From NCBI GenBank assembly GCA_001972305.1, contig BDDD01000311.1, positions 372,001 to 436,000 on the forward strand: 64,000 bases of DNA, written 5' to 3'. Source of the stretch: Cephalotus follicularis. Taxonomy: Eukaryota; Streptophyta; Magnoliopsida; Oxalidales; Cephalotaceae. The notes below the pieces were generated by a model. That model worked only from the letters and a program-made list of their open reading frames with translations. It was not told where the DNA came from and did no database searches. The translations under genes were made by a program, and so were the position numbers. Below, piece by piece: positions 1-11,919 of the stretch (position 1 is the stretch's first letter; each line of letters starts with the position of its first letter).

Positions 1-959
1 AATGAAATTGCGGTCATTACAACTGGCTTCGCTACTGTCGGTGTCGGTTCTGATTTGGAGGACGTAGAACCACCATGGGCATTGGTGAAATCCTTACCCC
101 ATGAACGACCCAAGAACCGAGAACCACTACCCTTCATTTGGACTTGTATCTTGATCTTTAAGGCAAGTAAACAAACATCATCATACATCCAATACTACTG
201 CAACTGCACAACATCTGAAATCTCTGATCGTAAACTGCCCAAATACCGAGCAATAACCTGCTCATATTTCTCTGTTGCATCACATCTCATCCTCAATCTA
301 TCAAATTCATTGATAAAATCTTCAACGGACATACCATGTTGTTTGGCACTGTGGTATTTGATAAAGGCCTATTGCCTACAGTGTTCAGGCAGAAACTTTT
401 GTCTCAACAACTTTCTCATCTTATCCCAGGTAACAATTTTTTGTTTCCTATCCTTAGCACATTGTTTCTTAACATGTTCCCACCAAATCGAGGCATGTTT
501 TCTCAATTTAATGGCAACCAGTTTCACTTTCTGACTCTCACTAAATTCCTTTAAATACAAAATTTGATCAAAACTATTAATCCAATCAATAAATTTATCA
601 GGACAAGCCCTACCTTCGAATTTAAGAATCTCAATCTTCATGTCGATGCTCTGGGAAACACACCTCTGGCCTCTCGGCTGAAACCCTGTATTCTCTTCGC
701 CTCTGTCTAGTTAAAGGATTGATGTTAATCTATTCGTCCTCGGTATCAGCCTCTAATCCCGAGTCTCCATCTGTAGGATTCTCATACTGCACGAGTCGCT
801 ACAGCAGTTCTTGGTTTTGCATCCTTAATTCTCCGTTCTTCGCATCTCACAGATCCTGTAGATTCTGTGGGCATTGTTGATCATCACCACGGGGTTGAAT
901 CCACAACCCCGACCTCTTCCATGACAATGCCTACCACGATCATGAAGCTGTTCTTCCAT
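1..959 (-). pseudogene. Ty3/gypsy gag fragment, 5' part of an element running off the window
   Basis: Read on the minus strand, an ATG at 959 opens a basic Arg/Gly/His-rich N-terminus (EEQLHDRGRHCHGRGRG). At 369-641 it continues into a capsid-like gag stretch with ILKFEGRACPDKFIDWI and KLRKHASIWWEHVK. A third block at 1-365 contains SVEDFINEFDRLRMRCD and EQVIARYLGSLRSEI. These are the usual conserved blocks of plant gypsy gag (Retrotrans_gag type). The three blocks are in different frames, and a TAG follows VVQLQ, so the gene is broken by several frameshifts and stops. The zinc knuckle and pol would lie beyond position 1. Family assignment is firm; the exact frameshift sites are not. Confidence 0.75.
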
Positions 960-970
960 TATAGAACATG

Positions 971-985
971 GTTCCCTGATACCAG
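971..985 (-). other. Primer-binding-site-like sequence of the first gypsy fragment
   Basis: The minus strand reads CTGGTATCAGGGAAC just upstream of the gag ATG at 959. It matches the TGGTATCAG core of plant primer sites complementary to initiator tRNA-Met. Its place between an LTR-like stretch and gag supports the call. Confidence 0.55.
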
Positions 986-1540
986 ATGATGTCAAAACTA
1001 CGGAAAGGACAAAAACACAAAGAAGAAAAGTCTTTGCAAGACTTACGGACGGCAATTTTACCCACCCCCGCTCCCCCCGCTCCGCCCCGCTTAAAATGGG
1101 ATGGGGATTTCCCGCCAAAAATGGAGATGGGGGCGGGGGTGGGGCAAAAAATCAACCCCGTAGGGCGGGGGTAGGAAAAACTGCCCCACCCCGCCCCATT
1201 GCCAACCCTAGCAAGACTGTTTAAAATTAATCAAAAGCTTAATAGCCACCTCAAAAACATAATAATAAGGTACTTATACTGTTCAACGAAAGAAAAACCT
1301 AAAAACGACTTAAGGATAAACTTTAGGAATTTTCAATTACACCACTGAAAAACATAAAACGTAAAATTGACCCCCTAAACAATCCCGAAACGCTTTCGGG
1401 GCATGTAGGAGAAAGCATAGCAATGAGTATTACTTAGTGGCCCGTTCCGCTTCAGCCAACCAAGTTTCGGCCCAATCCGACATCGGGGGCTCGGTCCAAA
1501 ACTTTATAAAGTTAGCAGTTACGTCCCTGACTGCATCATT
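986..1540 (-). repeat. Probable 5' LTR remnant of the gypsy fragment, split by a hAT-like element
   Basis: This stretch lies upstream (minus strand) of the primer site and gag and holds no gene. It contains a TATAAAG on the minus strand near 1505-1511 and is interrupted by the small element at 1044-1210. Calling it an LTR is an inference from position; no second LTR copy is visible and the outer boundary is uncertain. Confidence 0.35.
1044..1210. mobile_element. Short GC-rich hAT-like non-autonomous element
   Basis: The element is flanked by a perfect 8-bp direct repeat GCAAGACT (1036-1043 and 1211-1218), the target-duplication length of hAT transposons. Its ends are imperfect inverted repeats: TACGGACGGCAAT on the left, and TAGGGTTGGCAAT on the opposite strand at the right. 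The interior is runs of C and GC-rich words (GGGGCGGGG type), typical of subterminal repeats of Ac/Ds-like elements. At 167 bp it cannot encode a transposase. Confidence 0.75.
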
Positions 1541-1549
1541 ATCCAGTTT

Positions 1550-2020
1550 GAGTTCGAACAAAGTTTTTAGCAAGTTTTTAACGAGTTTAAAAAACTGTTG
1601 TTCGAGTTCAAGTCCATAACAAATTCAATAACTGGAGCTCAACTCAAGCTTAGCTTCTTATGGTTAACAAGTCGAGTTTGAGTTCTAGTTTGAACTCTCG
1701 ACTCATTTATAGTTATTTTTTTGTTCAATTTTCTTTAAAGAAAAAATTGTATATAAATAAATGTCAAATCATTATAAAGAAAAATTAAAATAATTAATGA
1801 AACATTAGTATATATTAATATATATTTATGTATAAATTATTCTTAACAAAGACTCTAATCGAATTATAAATGAGTATATAATCAAGTTCTTATAAGATAT
1901 GTATTTAAGTCTTAACGAGTTATTCATGCATCTCAATAAGTCAAGCACATTCTTGTTCAATGCTCAATCAGTTAAGTTGACGAGTCTCAAGATCATGTTT
2001 GTATTCGTTCAGTCAGCTTA
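1550..2020. repeat. Dispersed repeat, inverted partner of 49640-50075
   Basis: The sequence rich in GAGTTCGAAC and CAAGTTTTTA words is closely matched by the reverse complement of 49640-50075. Both copies lie beyond the 3' ends of oppositely oriented UGT genes (A and B). They fit either the outermost recognisable block of the inverted duplication or two independent insertions of a hAT-like family. The right copy ends in a terminus-like CTCGTTTACAACCTTA, which favours a transposon origin. No gene is present. Confidence 0.6.
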
Positions 2021-2454
2021 ATGAACGTACTGAAACGAGTACTTATACATTATCGAGTCATTTCGCCCACGAGCTGTTCACGAACGGTTTAGTTCTTTTT
2101 CATTTCAAATTAAGAGACGCACATTTGGCGTAGAAAGTTAGGTTATTATGTTGTGCCGTATTTAACTTTATATATATCCGTGATAAAATATGTTCAAATA
2201 AGTAGTCAAATACCCGGTTTATATTACCTCAAAGCCAGCCATGTCAATTTATCTTTCATTGATGAACAACTTCAATTAAACCTAATTGCATCTATCAACG
2301 CTTACAAGTTACAATGTACCAAGAAAAAGTTACAACATCCAACAATTAAGTTGTATGTCGATTTTAAATTTTTTTTTTTTGCTACAAATTATGTAAACTT
2401 AATAATGAAAAAAAATGAAAAATTAAAAAGCAATAATTTCAGCTTAAAAAAACT

Positions 2455-2650
2455 AAACGGGGAAGGACGACGAGGGAATGTGCTGCCCTTTGCATCCGGG
2501 GAAAAAAAGGGGAAAAAAATTCTCCCCACCCCTTCCCCATTCCTCTATTTTTGTGAGGAGTTCTCGTCCCGTTTCAAGCGGAGTGTAATAGGGCATAGGG
2601 GATAGGACGATGCGAGACAGGAGAAAATTTTCATCCCTTGTAAGAGCCCT
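2455..2650. mobile_element. GC-rich hAT-like terminus, degraded
   Basis: A G- and C-run region (ACGGGGAAGGACG on the left, GGGAAAAAAATTCTCCCC inside) ends at the right in TTTTCATCCCTTG. Read on the minus strand that is CAAGGGATGAAAA, resembling the CAGGGATGAAA end of Ac-type elements. A matching left end and target duplication could not be found, so it is probably truncated. Confidence 0.45.
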
Positions 2651-3421
2651 AGCCACCCCGCAAATTTATAGGTCAGTTATTAGCTAGAATGTATTGCTCT
2701 TGTACCGTTAACTATTCTCTACGTTAGGCAAATTATTATTTCAAAACTTCTTAAATTAACTGAAGCATTAACTCATTACAAATGCTAATGTGTATTGTTT
2801 TTTTTTTTTTTTTATAAGTTTTGGTTTGCAAAATTTTAAATGATTTAGAAAACCAAACATAAGTGACGGCTTGACTCTTTTTCACAGTTATGACAAAGTT
2901 GTGAGGTAATGACATTTCTAATGCACGAATTCAACGCTCTTTTTTTTTTTTACTTTTTAAGGTTAGTTGCCTAGTAGACGCAACCAGCATTTGCCTGCCC
3001 TTTTGGAATAAAATGGATTTCATCCATGAAAAGAAAGAAATCAACACTCATTGCATCATGATATATTATTAGCGCAAACTTGTCTATCCAAAAAGAGAAT
3101 AATAATAACAACAAGCACTAGATAATGGTACAAATTCCTTTAACGTGATAGGAAAAGTAATGTTACACGTTTAACCATTTTATGAATTTCTTTTCTTTAT
3201 TACTCAGTGAATAAACCGCATGAATAAATCTCATTATTCTTATTGAATGAATGTGATAAAAGAGTTGGTAGAGATGGTTACCATTTTTGTAATAGGACAG
3301 TATAAGAACAAAATTACATGACACAGATGGTAAGAACAATATTACATGACACAGAGGGTGCCAAGTTACAAGGAGTAATAAGTATATTTTTTCAAAAACT
3401 GATTATCATCTTTGCATTATC
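2651..3421. other. 3' flank of UGT-A, no gene
   Basis: No coding potential is seen. Positions 2840-2975 resemble 55950-56110 (shared words ATGACAAAGTTGTGAG, AATGACATTTCTA and GAATTCAACGCTC). That stretch is the 3' flank of UGT-C in the same orientation, so the A and C loci share descent beyond their coding sequence. Poly-T tracts lie at 2797-2813 and 2939-2951. Confidence 0.6.
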
Positions 3422-6023
3422 CTAATCTGTAGTAGATAGAAGCACTTGATGAATCAGCTCCTCAAAATTCTTGTATGATGACCCATTAGGACTAGTGGTG
3501 CTCTCTTCAGCCAATTTCTTCCACTCCATGGCTTTTTTCTTCATTTCCTTGCCCTTTTCACCTTCCATTAACTCTCTCACAAGTATTTCCACTTCATCTC
3601 TCTTAACATCACTGTTTATCTCCATCCCAATGCCCCATTCAGTGCAACAATATCTACAATTGGTTTGTTGCTCTGCAAAGAATGGCCAACAAATCATGGC
3701 AACTCCTCCACACACACTTTCAATCGTAGAGTTCCATCCGCAATGCGTCAAGAACCCCCCAATTGCAGGGTGGTTTAGAAGTTGTTCCTGAGGACACCAA
3801 CCTGCTAATAGACCCCTATCTTTGGTTTCAGCCAAGAATTCAGGTGGTAGAATGGCCGAGTCACCGGAGACAAGATCAGGCCTAATGATCCACAAGAAAA
3901 CCTGTTTGCTATTTGCAAGACCCCAAGCAAACTCAACGAGTTGATCAGGAGTCATGACCGTGATGCTGCCAAAATTCACATAAACAACTGAATTTGGTTC
4001 CCTTGAGTCTAGCCATTCGAGACATTCAGGTTCCTCCTTCCATAAATTTGACCCAAAATGCTTCAAATCCGTATCTGGGAGATCATTTAAGAGAAGCTGC
4101 AGTGGACCAATGGAGTAGATAGGAGGCAACATTGAAGAAAGTACACTTAAAAATTGATCCTCCATGGCAACAAATGTATTTATAATGATTGCTGAGGCCC
4201 TTTTGGCTCTTTCTGTCTCAACCGGGATAAAATTTAGCATAATATCATTCGAGTCTATAGTTCTAATAAAACTTGGGAAGTCCTTCAAACGAATACCTTC
4301 CATTCCTGGTATGTAAGCTATCTCAGTATCTAAATACCCATTTGTTAAAGAGCTTGTATCTGCAATTTAGAGAATAAAGAAAAAAAAGTAATTAACTATC
4401 AATAATATACAAAATTTAAAAACTAGAGCAATGTAAAGTTAAATCATAATTCCATCCCGCGAGGATGTGATTAAATTCGAGATGCCAAAACATACAGATA
4501 TCGGTTGGAGTAATCAACAAATCTGAACCTAAATAACCGATTATGGATACCAAAATTACAATTTGTTTTAAAACTCATAATTTAGCCATTAATACCTGTT
4601 AGATTTGAACTTTCCATACCATTGCCGGTTATATTGAAATGCGTTAATTGTTTTGTCATTGTTAGTTGTCTATAATTTCAAGATCCTATAATTTTTAATT
4701 TGTCAATCAATTTTATACCACTCAATGGAGTGCAATAATTTAAAAATCCTAATTAATTCACTCCATTGAGTGATATAAAATAGATGATAATGAATCTTAC
4801 CGCTTCTAATAATTGATATAAGTAAAATATTTGATAGTACTATATTAGATGCATCTTCACGTTACTTGGTAGGAACTGACCGGCTCAAGGAGTTTGAGTG
4901 CTCTCCCCTCAAAAGATGGGGTTTGTGTATTATAAGATGAGTGTAGTATGAGATAATGGGTTCCATTTCTTGCACCATATGGAGAGAGGAGTCATTTTCA
5001 TACTCTTGAGACAAACAGCGAAAATAGAATAGCAATCCAAACAAAATCGAAGAACAGCAAACAAAAGTAAAACACAATATTTACATGGTTCGATCAATGT
5101 GATCTACGTCTACGGTCGATGGAGAAGAAATCCACTAAAACAAATGAAAGATGTACAAGTTACAAGATCGATCGAATCGATCACAAAACCAAAACCCTTC
5201 ACACACTCTCTATCTATCACAAAAAACGTACTCTCTTTCCTCAAGTTAGAGCCGAAAATATATATATTCATAAAACCCTAACCGAACTTTCGCGTCACGA
5301 ACCAAATCTCATTTTTTCTCCGGAACTAGTCGCACAATAAATTATGTTGGGTCAAACCGGTTGAACCAAAATTCAAGATATATTTAATACATACTGATAA
5401 CCCTACTCATTTGGCTATTAAGTCGACTGAAGTCAAACAAAAAAATAAATGAAAAAAACAAAAACAAAAAGCAACACAAACAAACCGGATTTGGATTGAT
5501 TAATACCTTTGAGTGGTACATAACCCCTGTCAATCAATTGGCGAAAGTGAACATACGCCAAGTAACCACATGCACTTGCAGTCCACAAGAGAACTTCAGG
5601 GATTCCCAGTTCTTCAGCTGCATCAAGAGTAAAGGTCATGACTCCATCCGAGATTATGAAAATAACAGGAGGGACATTGGATGAAGATGTGTCATTGAGT
5701 TTTGAAAGGAGCTTTCTAAAAGGAGCCAAGCAAGTCTTGCTAGTGGATTCACATAGGGATGGTATGTCTTGTGTAGCATTAACATCACTTGGAGGGAGGC
5801 CATCTGGGATAGTTTCGAATCGAAAAGACGAGAGGCCATTGAGAGAGTTAGCACCTCTAGATTTTAGCAAACGTTTGTGATTGAATTCTGTGTAAACGAA
5901 GGTGATGTGGAAGCCTTTGTGGTGTAGTAGTTTTGCTAATTTTAGCATAGGGTTTATGTGGCCTTGAGCTGGGAAAGGGATACACACTGCATGAGGCTTT
6001 TCACTTAAGATCAAGGAACTCAT
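3422..6023 (-). CDS. UGT85A: UGT-A: UGT85A-type UDP-glycosyltransferase (two exons)
   Basis: Joining exon 1 (6023-5507) to exon 2 (4359-3422) gives 1455 bp, 484 codons plus stop, the usual UGT85A size. The intron (5506-4360) has a GT donor (AAAG/GTATTA) and an AG acceptor after a pyrimidine-rich tract. The catalytic His is H22 in PAQGHINP and its Asp partner is D126 in ISDGVMTF. The 44-residue PSPG sugar-donor box runs from W360 to Q403, with THCGWNS; W at box position 22 and the final Q are the glucose-type residues. One oddity is Ala at box position 34, where GVPM is normally kept. No signal peptide is seen, so a cytosolic soluble enzyme is expected. UGT85A enzymes glucosylate hydroxyls of terpenoids, cyanohydrins, cytokinins or iridoids; the acceptor here is unknown. 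The ATG at 6023 is chosen because it opens the conserved [14 protein letters not shown] start. Confidence 0.9.
4855..5440 (-). repeat. LTR-like insertion inside the UGT-A intron
   Basis: Intron A matches introns B and C only in its part nearest exon 2 (about 4360-4600). The stretch at 4855-5440 is absent from both. Read on the minus strand it contains TTACATGGTTCGATC in reverse complement, a phrase familiar from plant LTR elements, and an AT-rich leader. No target duplication or paired LTR was found, so the class is uncertain. Confidence 0.35.
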
Positions 6024-6091
6024 TCTCTTTCTCTTTGTCTCAATGAAAACACAAAAGAAGAGAGGATGCTGTTAGGGAGATTCAGCTTCGG

Positions 6092-6099
6092 CTTTATAC
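6092..6099 (-). promoter_or_regulatory. TATA box of UGT-A
   Basis: The minus strand reads GGTATAAAGCCGAAGCTGAA about 70 bp before the start codon. UGT-B has the counterpart CTATAAAGCCAGAGCTGAAT at the same distance, so the element is conserved between the two genes. Confidence 0.6.
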
Positions 6100-6129
6100 C
6101 CCAAAGAAGTAGAAGGGTCAAATACTTTA

Positions 6130-8269
6130 TATATATATGATGATAATGAATAATGATAACTAAAAGTCAAATAAATCCAACTGGCCTTGCCGCTTTGGAT
6201 TATTTAATTACTTAACAGCTATATAAAATAACAGGCATTCAAATAAAATATAATATAATGACTAAAATCATAAATTATTTTGATACTTCCTTAATCATCT
6301 CTCTTTTTTCTGGTGGTTCTTTGACTGCATGATTTTCAAATAAAAATTCTAAAATAAAGGGAATATCCAAAACGGAGCCATGCAAACAGCATAATTAATT
6401 TTTCATGGTGAAAATCAAGCAAAACTCATACCCCAATCATCGTGTTGAAAATGCTTCCTTCGTGAAAACAAATTATTTTGTTCTTCAAATTATGGTAGTC
6501 TAGAAGACTATACAACTGGTAAAGTGAATTTGGAGAAGATCGAAAGTAGTGAAGAGATTTTAGGGTGGATATATTGAAAATTTATTGTTTGCTAGATCGA
6601 AAGTTATTAAGAGGATAAAAAGTTAGGAGAGATCCAATATTTTTTTGGATTCGCTAAAAAGACAGATTTCTCATTTCTCCAAAAAGGAGAGATTTTAGTT
6701 ACTACCAAACAAGTAAATGAAAAATACTCAAGGTTCTCTATCTTCTCACTTTTCTACCATCTCTAGCTTTCTATTATAAGAATATTTTTTAGGTGGGTTT
6801 ATATTAATTATGTATTTTATTTTACTAAAATCAGGCTAATTAATTGTTTAATAAATTGAGACGTCCAAACTCTAATTAAGTCAAATATGGACTAAGTAAA
6901 GTATTAGACTTTTGGTGAGAGGGTACATTACATTACAAATAAGGTTTAATATATATTTAGGTCTTCTGCCCAAATCCTAACTTAACATAATATAACACAC
7001 GTTCTGTTTGGAGAGGAGGCGCTCTTCCTTATGCGTTACAATGTCTTGTCGAGCCAGTGTTTTAGGACATTAGGGGAGTTGTATCTTAGCTAAAGCAGGA
7101 TCAGTTCAGATTTTCTGTTGCGTTCTCTAATGGATCTTAAACAAGGTACACAATTATTTCTTCCTTTTGTATATTTAAATGTTTATTTTCTATCAATGAC
7201 GATTTTAAGTTATTTGATTGATTCTCGTTAGAGATCAATTAATCCTTACATGTGATATTAGAGAAACTATACATTAGCATTGAAACCCTAATCAAGTTGT
7301 TAGAAATAATTGTGCACAGTATCAACAGTAGCCTAGGATTAAATCATTCTCATCGCTTTGTTTTTGCCTGTACGTGATCGATTGATTCTCGCTATTGATT
7401 CTCACTAAACAAGCGGCCATGATTGTATATATTTTACATGCTTGATACCTTTATATATAAGGAAATCCATATATTGGTTCGTTATAATTGATTCTGGATA
7501 CGGGTAGACACACATGTGTGGCCTAAAGGAGGTGCCATAAGGAAGCAATGATCCCATGAACTCATTTCTGACTTCGTTTTCATATAAAGGTATGGATTTT
7601 ATGATCTAATAAAATTAATTGAATCCTGTTTATCCCAAAAAAAAGATATGGCAGTTTGGCCTATCAGTTGGGCCGCACAAAAGAAATTGTGCATTAAGAC
7701 GACGCTGTCAATAAGATTGACAAGATGAGGGATGGTAACGCACATGGTGGCTAAGATTGACAAGTTGATGCAAAAACTGGCTAGATAACTCATACAAATT
7801 TATAAAAACTATAATCAGTATTATTTTGAATTGTTGTCGATGTATTTTCCTTTTTATGTTTATGTACGTACATACTACTAATTGCACACAACTTGATTTT
7901 GATGATTAAATTTTAAAAATTACTAACGATTATTGCTTGTTCGACAATTTATGTTAAATAATTATAACGATCGATCACAATCCACATATTTAAATATATT
8001 TAAATACATATATGTGATTATTAAAAATAGAGTAATTACACTTGAGTGATTGTGTGTATCCATTGTTTTTCTACTTATTTCCTAATTTGTCATAAGTGAG
8101 TCAAGATTAACTATTTTTTTTATCCAATCCAAAAATCAACTCGGCACATAATGATCCAAACCTATGATGTCTCAACCAAAACCCGACCCGGCCCACCCAT
8201 TTACCACATCTAATATTTGCTTTTTATGTGGACTGAGATCATAACCAAACAATTTAGTTTGAGTGTTGA
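6130..8269. other. Left-arm-only upstream DNA of UGT-A, no gene
   Basis: In UGT-B the block matching 8270-8429 sits about 130-270 bp from the start codon. In UGT-A this 2.1-kb stretch is interposed. It contains the dispersed repeat at 6576-6986. Around 7250-7270, CTTACATGTGATATTAGAG resembles an LTR end followed by a primer site. The rest is AT-rich with no credible reading frame. It is probably transposon-derived, but I could not define the borders. Confidence 0.5.
6576..6986 (+). repeat. 410-bp dispersed repeat, copy 1 (inverted copy at 30402-30812)
   Basis: The block starts near ATTGAAAATTTATTGTTTG and ends near GCCCAAATCCTAAC. It is matched along its length by the reverse complement of 30402-30812. 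The two copies do not occupy equivalent places in the inverted duplication, so they look like a separately mobile or separately copied unit. No coding potential and no obvious terminal repeats are seen. Confidence 0.6.
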
Positions 8270-8676
8270 GTTAACCAACCCACATAATGATCATATCAAA
8301 ATATTGTGATGATAAAGGGAAGAAATCTAACACTTTGCACCTTCTATTATAATGACACTCGGAAATATTCGTTTTAATATATTTTTATATTGGGGAAAGT
8401 TTTTGATGCATCCGATATACCGTTTTATTTGATGTGGAAAAAAAATTGGTATTTTCTAAACAAATAAGGTACTGACACATGTCCAATATGACCTCTATTA
8501 AATGGTATAAAATCATGATCAAAAGGAGATAATGCCAACATTTAAGAAGATAAGGAAATTATTAATAAATCAGGCCATTTTTTAGGGATCCATAACTTCA
8601 CCTCCTTAAACTTAGTAAGCAGTTACAATCTAAAAAGAGGATATATACTCCCCACAACGTTTATGTGAGCCCGGTG

Positions 8677-10200
8677 TGTAACACCCCGCGCCCACAGGGC
8701 GGACACGTGGCATTACTCTCAATCCAATACACAATACAATGGTCGGGACTAGCAATATAAAAATGTGAAAAACTTAAAACTTTGCAATACATAACACTTG
8801 CGGAAGATACAATACCAATCCATCCATACAGTACAATGCAAATTTTTTACAATACAGTCTTTTACAATACATTATCAATCCTTCAATACAGTATTACAAT
8901 ACAGTACAATCCAAACTTCACTACAAACTCATAACAAGTCCTGCGGTACCCAAGCAGTCATGCGATCAATCGAGTCTTCAATCCTTCTGTCCGCTGCTAC
9001 CTGTTGTCCTACTTATGCCGCACACAAAGGTACAACACAGCCCCATCCCGAAGGATGGGGTTAGCCACACTGGCTAAGCAGAAATCCCATGCAGCATGTA
9101 TGCATGTACAATGTGCAATATTGGTGACAATCAATACAATATCAATGTGCGGTGTACAATATCAATGCATGACAAGGCAAATGTACATGTACAATTGGTG
9201 ATCAGACTACCCGTATGACAGTGACCCATAACAGAGCATACGGATAGGATCTATAACAAACAATCAATCAATGGCAGACACTCAATGGTGGTGTATGAAA
9301 CACCCAATCAATCAATCAATATCCTATAGAGCGTGCGACCGATGTCGATTCAGTATAAATCAGTTAGCAGTGATCAATCCCACGGAAGGTAGTCCTTCAA
9401 AAAGGGTGGGAGATCTACCTACGGTTCTCAGACTGATCAGATCTGGAACACATAGATCTTTCAGCCTATGGTTGGGCCAATAAAATCTCGATGAGCTACA
9501 ACTGAGGGAGCTACTGATGCCGTTAGGGAGCTACGGCCCTCAGCGAGCGTCAATCGTCAATCAATCGTGCTCGTCAGCACATGCTCGTCAGCAAGACAAT
9601 ACAATACAATAAATGATCGACGGAATAGGTGGACAAAGCCGACCTAACATGCCGACGTAAACCACAAGGTCGCTCTACAGGATCCATACAATACAATCAA
9701 TCAATCGAGTCAATACAATATTAAGTAAAGTCAATAAGTGGTGGTGTCCAATGGAGAAATGGGAACGTACGTCCATCGTACCGACTTAGACTCACAACGA
9801 CACTCATGGCTCAAGCAATCGATCAATGTATCAATACAACGTCGAAGCAAAGCCAATAAGTGGTGGTGCCTAATGGAGGGATGGGAACGTGCGTCCATTT
9901 TACCGACTTAGACTCACAACGACACTCATGACTCAAGCAATCAATCGGTCAGTGCAATCATTAAAACTATTTTCAAACACTTGAACACCTCAAGTGAGGC
10001 TCCGGTCAAGTGGCGNACCTATCACTGAAGCTTCAAAAGTTGAGCTTCCAATCACTCAATCGGTTCCTATGCCGTTCAATCACCAATCCACTCCTTGCAA
10101 TCGCTGTTCTTGTCAATGGAGATGCAATCCGGGGCTGCAATGGTGGAAGATGGAGCTGCCAGCAAGAGTGAGAGGGAGAGGGAGAGAGAGAGGGAGAGAA

Positions 10201-10252
<52 letters not shown>

Positions 10253-10469
10253 GGAAAATGAGAAATGTGAGAGTAAGGAGAGAAAGAATTGACTTATATA
10301 GTCAATTCGATCAACTCACCGAAACTCGGCCCAAAATTCCGACTATACATGCATGTGATCAATACAATATCAATAGGTATTAGAATACCTCAATTCAATA
10401 CAGTCCAATACGGTGCAATATGGTACGATGTGTGCATGAACAATACAAAAGAGAATTCGGGTCGCCACA
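8677..10469 (-). repeat. 3' LTR of the 8677-17560 element, incomplete in the assembly
   Basis: It starts TGTAACACCCCGCG and ends GGTCGCCACA on the plus strand. It is rich in CAATACAAT and CAATCAAT words. It is about 625 bp shorter than its partner because the sequence jumps across the N at 10016; the partner contains about 672 bp there (16469-17140). A 123-bp unit (AAGTGGTGGTG at 9735 and 9858) is tandemly doubled here and in the other LTR. A GA run occupies about 10160-10250. Confidence 0.9.
10016..10016. other. Single N that hides a gap of about 670 bp
   Basis: The left side matches the other LTR up to 16468 (GGTCAAGTGGCG) and the right side resumes at 17141 (ACCTATCACTGAAGC). The one ambiguous base therefore stands for missing sequence, not for one nucleotide. 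Confidence 0.85.
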
Positions 10470-10486
10470 TTCTCCCCTCCTTAAAG
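10470..10486 (-). other. Polypurine tract of the 8677-17560 element
   Basis: The minus strand reads TTTAAGGAGGGGAGAA and abuts the 3' LTR directly, as expected for the plus-strand primer. The same AAGGAGGGGAG core precedes the LTR at 28120. Confidence 0.85.
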
Positions 10487-10518
10487 GAATCTGGTCCCCA
10501 GATTCATTGGTCAAACAA

Positions 10519-11834
10519 TCAATCAAATAGGAAAGAATATGTCTCTCTCATATCGTTCTCGCGCTCCCAGGTGCGCTCTATAGAACCATGATACTGCCAT
10601 GGAACACTGACCAAAGGGATGGTCTGGTTCCTCAATACTCTGATCTGTCGGTCAATAATCTGTATAGGTGTCTCTGTAAACGATAAGTCAGGTTTCAACT
10701 GAATCTGACCATACTCAATGATGTGTGAAGGATCCCGAATATATCTCCTCAACTGAGAAATATGGAACACATCGTGCACTCCCGACAATGCTGGAGGCAA
10801 GGCAAGCCTGTAAGCAAGTCGGCCAATCCGATCCAATACCTCGAAAGGTCCAATAAAACGAGGAGAAAGTTTTCCTTTCTTCCCGAATCTCATGACTCCT
10901 TTAGTGGGCGACACTTTGAGGAGAACATGGTCACCAACACTAAACTCCAAGCCTCTGCGATGAACATCAGCATAGCTTTTCTGTCTACTCTGTGCAACAA
11001 TCAGTCGGTCTCTTATCAATTTCACTTTCTCTGCGGTAATCTGTACAATCTCTGGCCCCAAAATTCTCTTTTTACCGACCTGATCCCAACAAACTGGCGA
11101 TCGGCACTTCCTACCATATAGGGCTTCATAGGGAGCCATCTGTATGCTCTCGCGATAACTGTTGTTATATGAGAACTCAATCAAATGCAAGTAGTCGTCC
11201 CAACTACCCCCAAAGTCGAGTACGCATGCTCGAAGCATGTCCTCCAATGTCTGAATGGTCCTTTCGGACAAACCATCTGTTTGGGGATGAAAAGCAGTGC
11301 TGAAACTCAATTCTGTACCCATAGCTACCTGTAACTTCCTCCAAAACCCGGAAGTGAAGCGATAGTCTTGATCCGAAACATGCTGATAGGAGCTCCATGT
11401 GCTTTAACAATCTCTTTCATGAACAATCTGGACAACTTCTCTCTAGAATAAGTCATCCGAATCGATAGAAAGTGGGCTGACTTTGTGAGTCGATCAACCA
11501 CAACCCATATACTATCATGTCTGTCACGAGTCAGAGGCAACCCAGGCACGAAATCCATGGTAATATGCTCCCATTTCCACTCAGGAATGAACAAAGGCTA
11601 AAGCAAGCCTGCCGGTCTCTGGTGCTCTGCCTTAACTTGCTGACAAGTGAGGCATCTCGATGCAAACTCGGCAATTTCTCTCTTCATGCCAACCCACCAA
11701 TAGCTAAGTTTTAGGTCACGATACATCTTCGTACTCCCTGGATGGACAGAGAGACGAGATTTATGAGCTTGAGAAAGAAGCTCTTCCTTCAACTCGCTAT
11801 CGGCTGGAATGCAAATTCTATTCCTGTATCTCAA
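10519..11834 (-). pseudogene. Integrase with C-terminal chromodomain-like tail, frameshifted
   Basis: At 11834-11598 the zinc-binding domain is intact (two His in HKSRLSVHPG, then CLTCQQ), followed by a TAG. At 11594-11325 the catalytic core begins with WEHITMDFVPGLP (first Asp). It then loses frame near 11400, so the second catalytic Asp region is not read in frame. At 11322-10519 the frame is regained with FHPQTDGLSERTIQ (catalytic Glu), the GPFEVLDRIG fold and a tail LVSVPWQYHGSIERTWE typical of chromovirus chromodomains. The enzyme would insert cDNA into the genome; as read it is not functional. Confidence 0.88.
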
Positions 11835-11919
11835 TAACCCATCTGTAGAGAGAGAAAAAATCGGGTTTCAATCATTCATCAATAGCAGTAGCCACTTTCT
11901 GTAATTCAATATCCACTAT

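Noticed and set aside
1060..1200. A GC-rich block suggesting a CpG-island promoter.
   Set aside because: Ends and an 8-bp duplication identify it as a hAT-like miniature element; no gene starts beside it.
10095..10292. Arg/Glu-rich frames around 10.1-10.3 kb and 17.2-17.4 kb.
   Set aside because: They translate a GA microsatellite within the LTRs.
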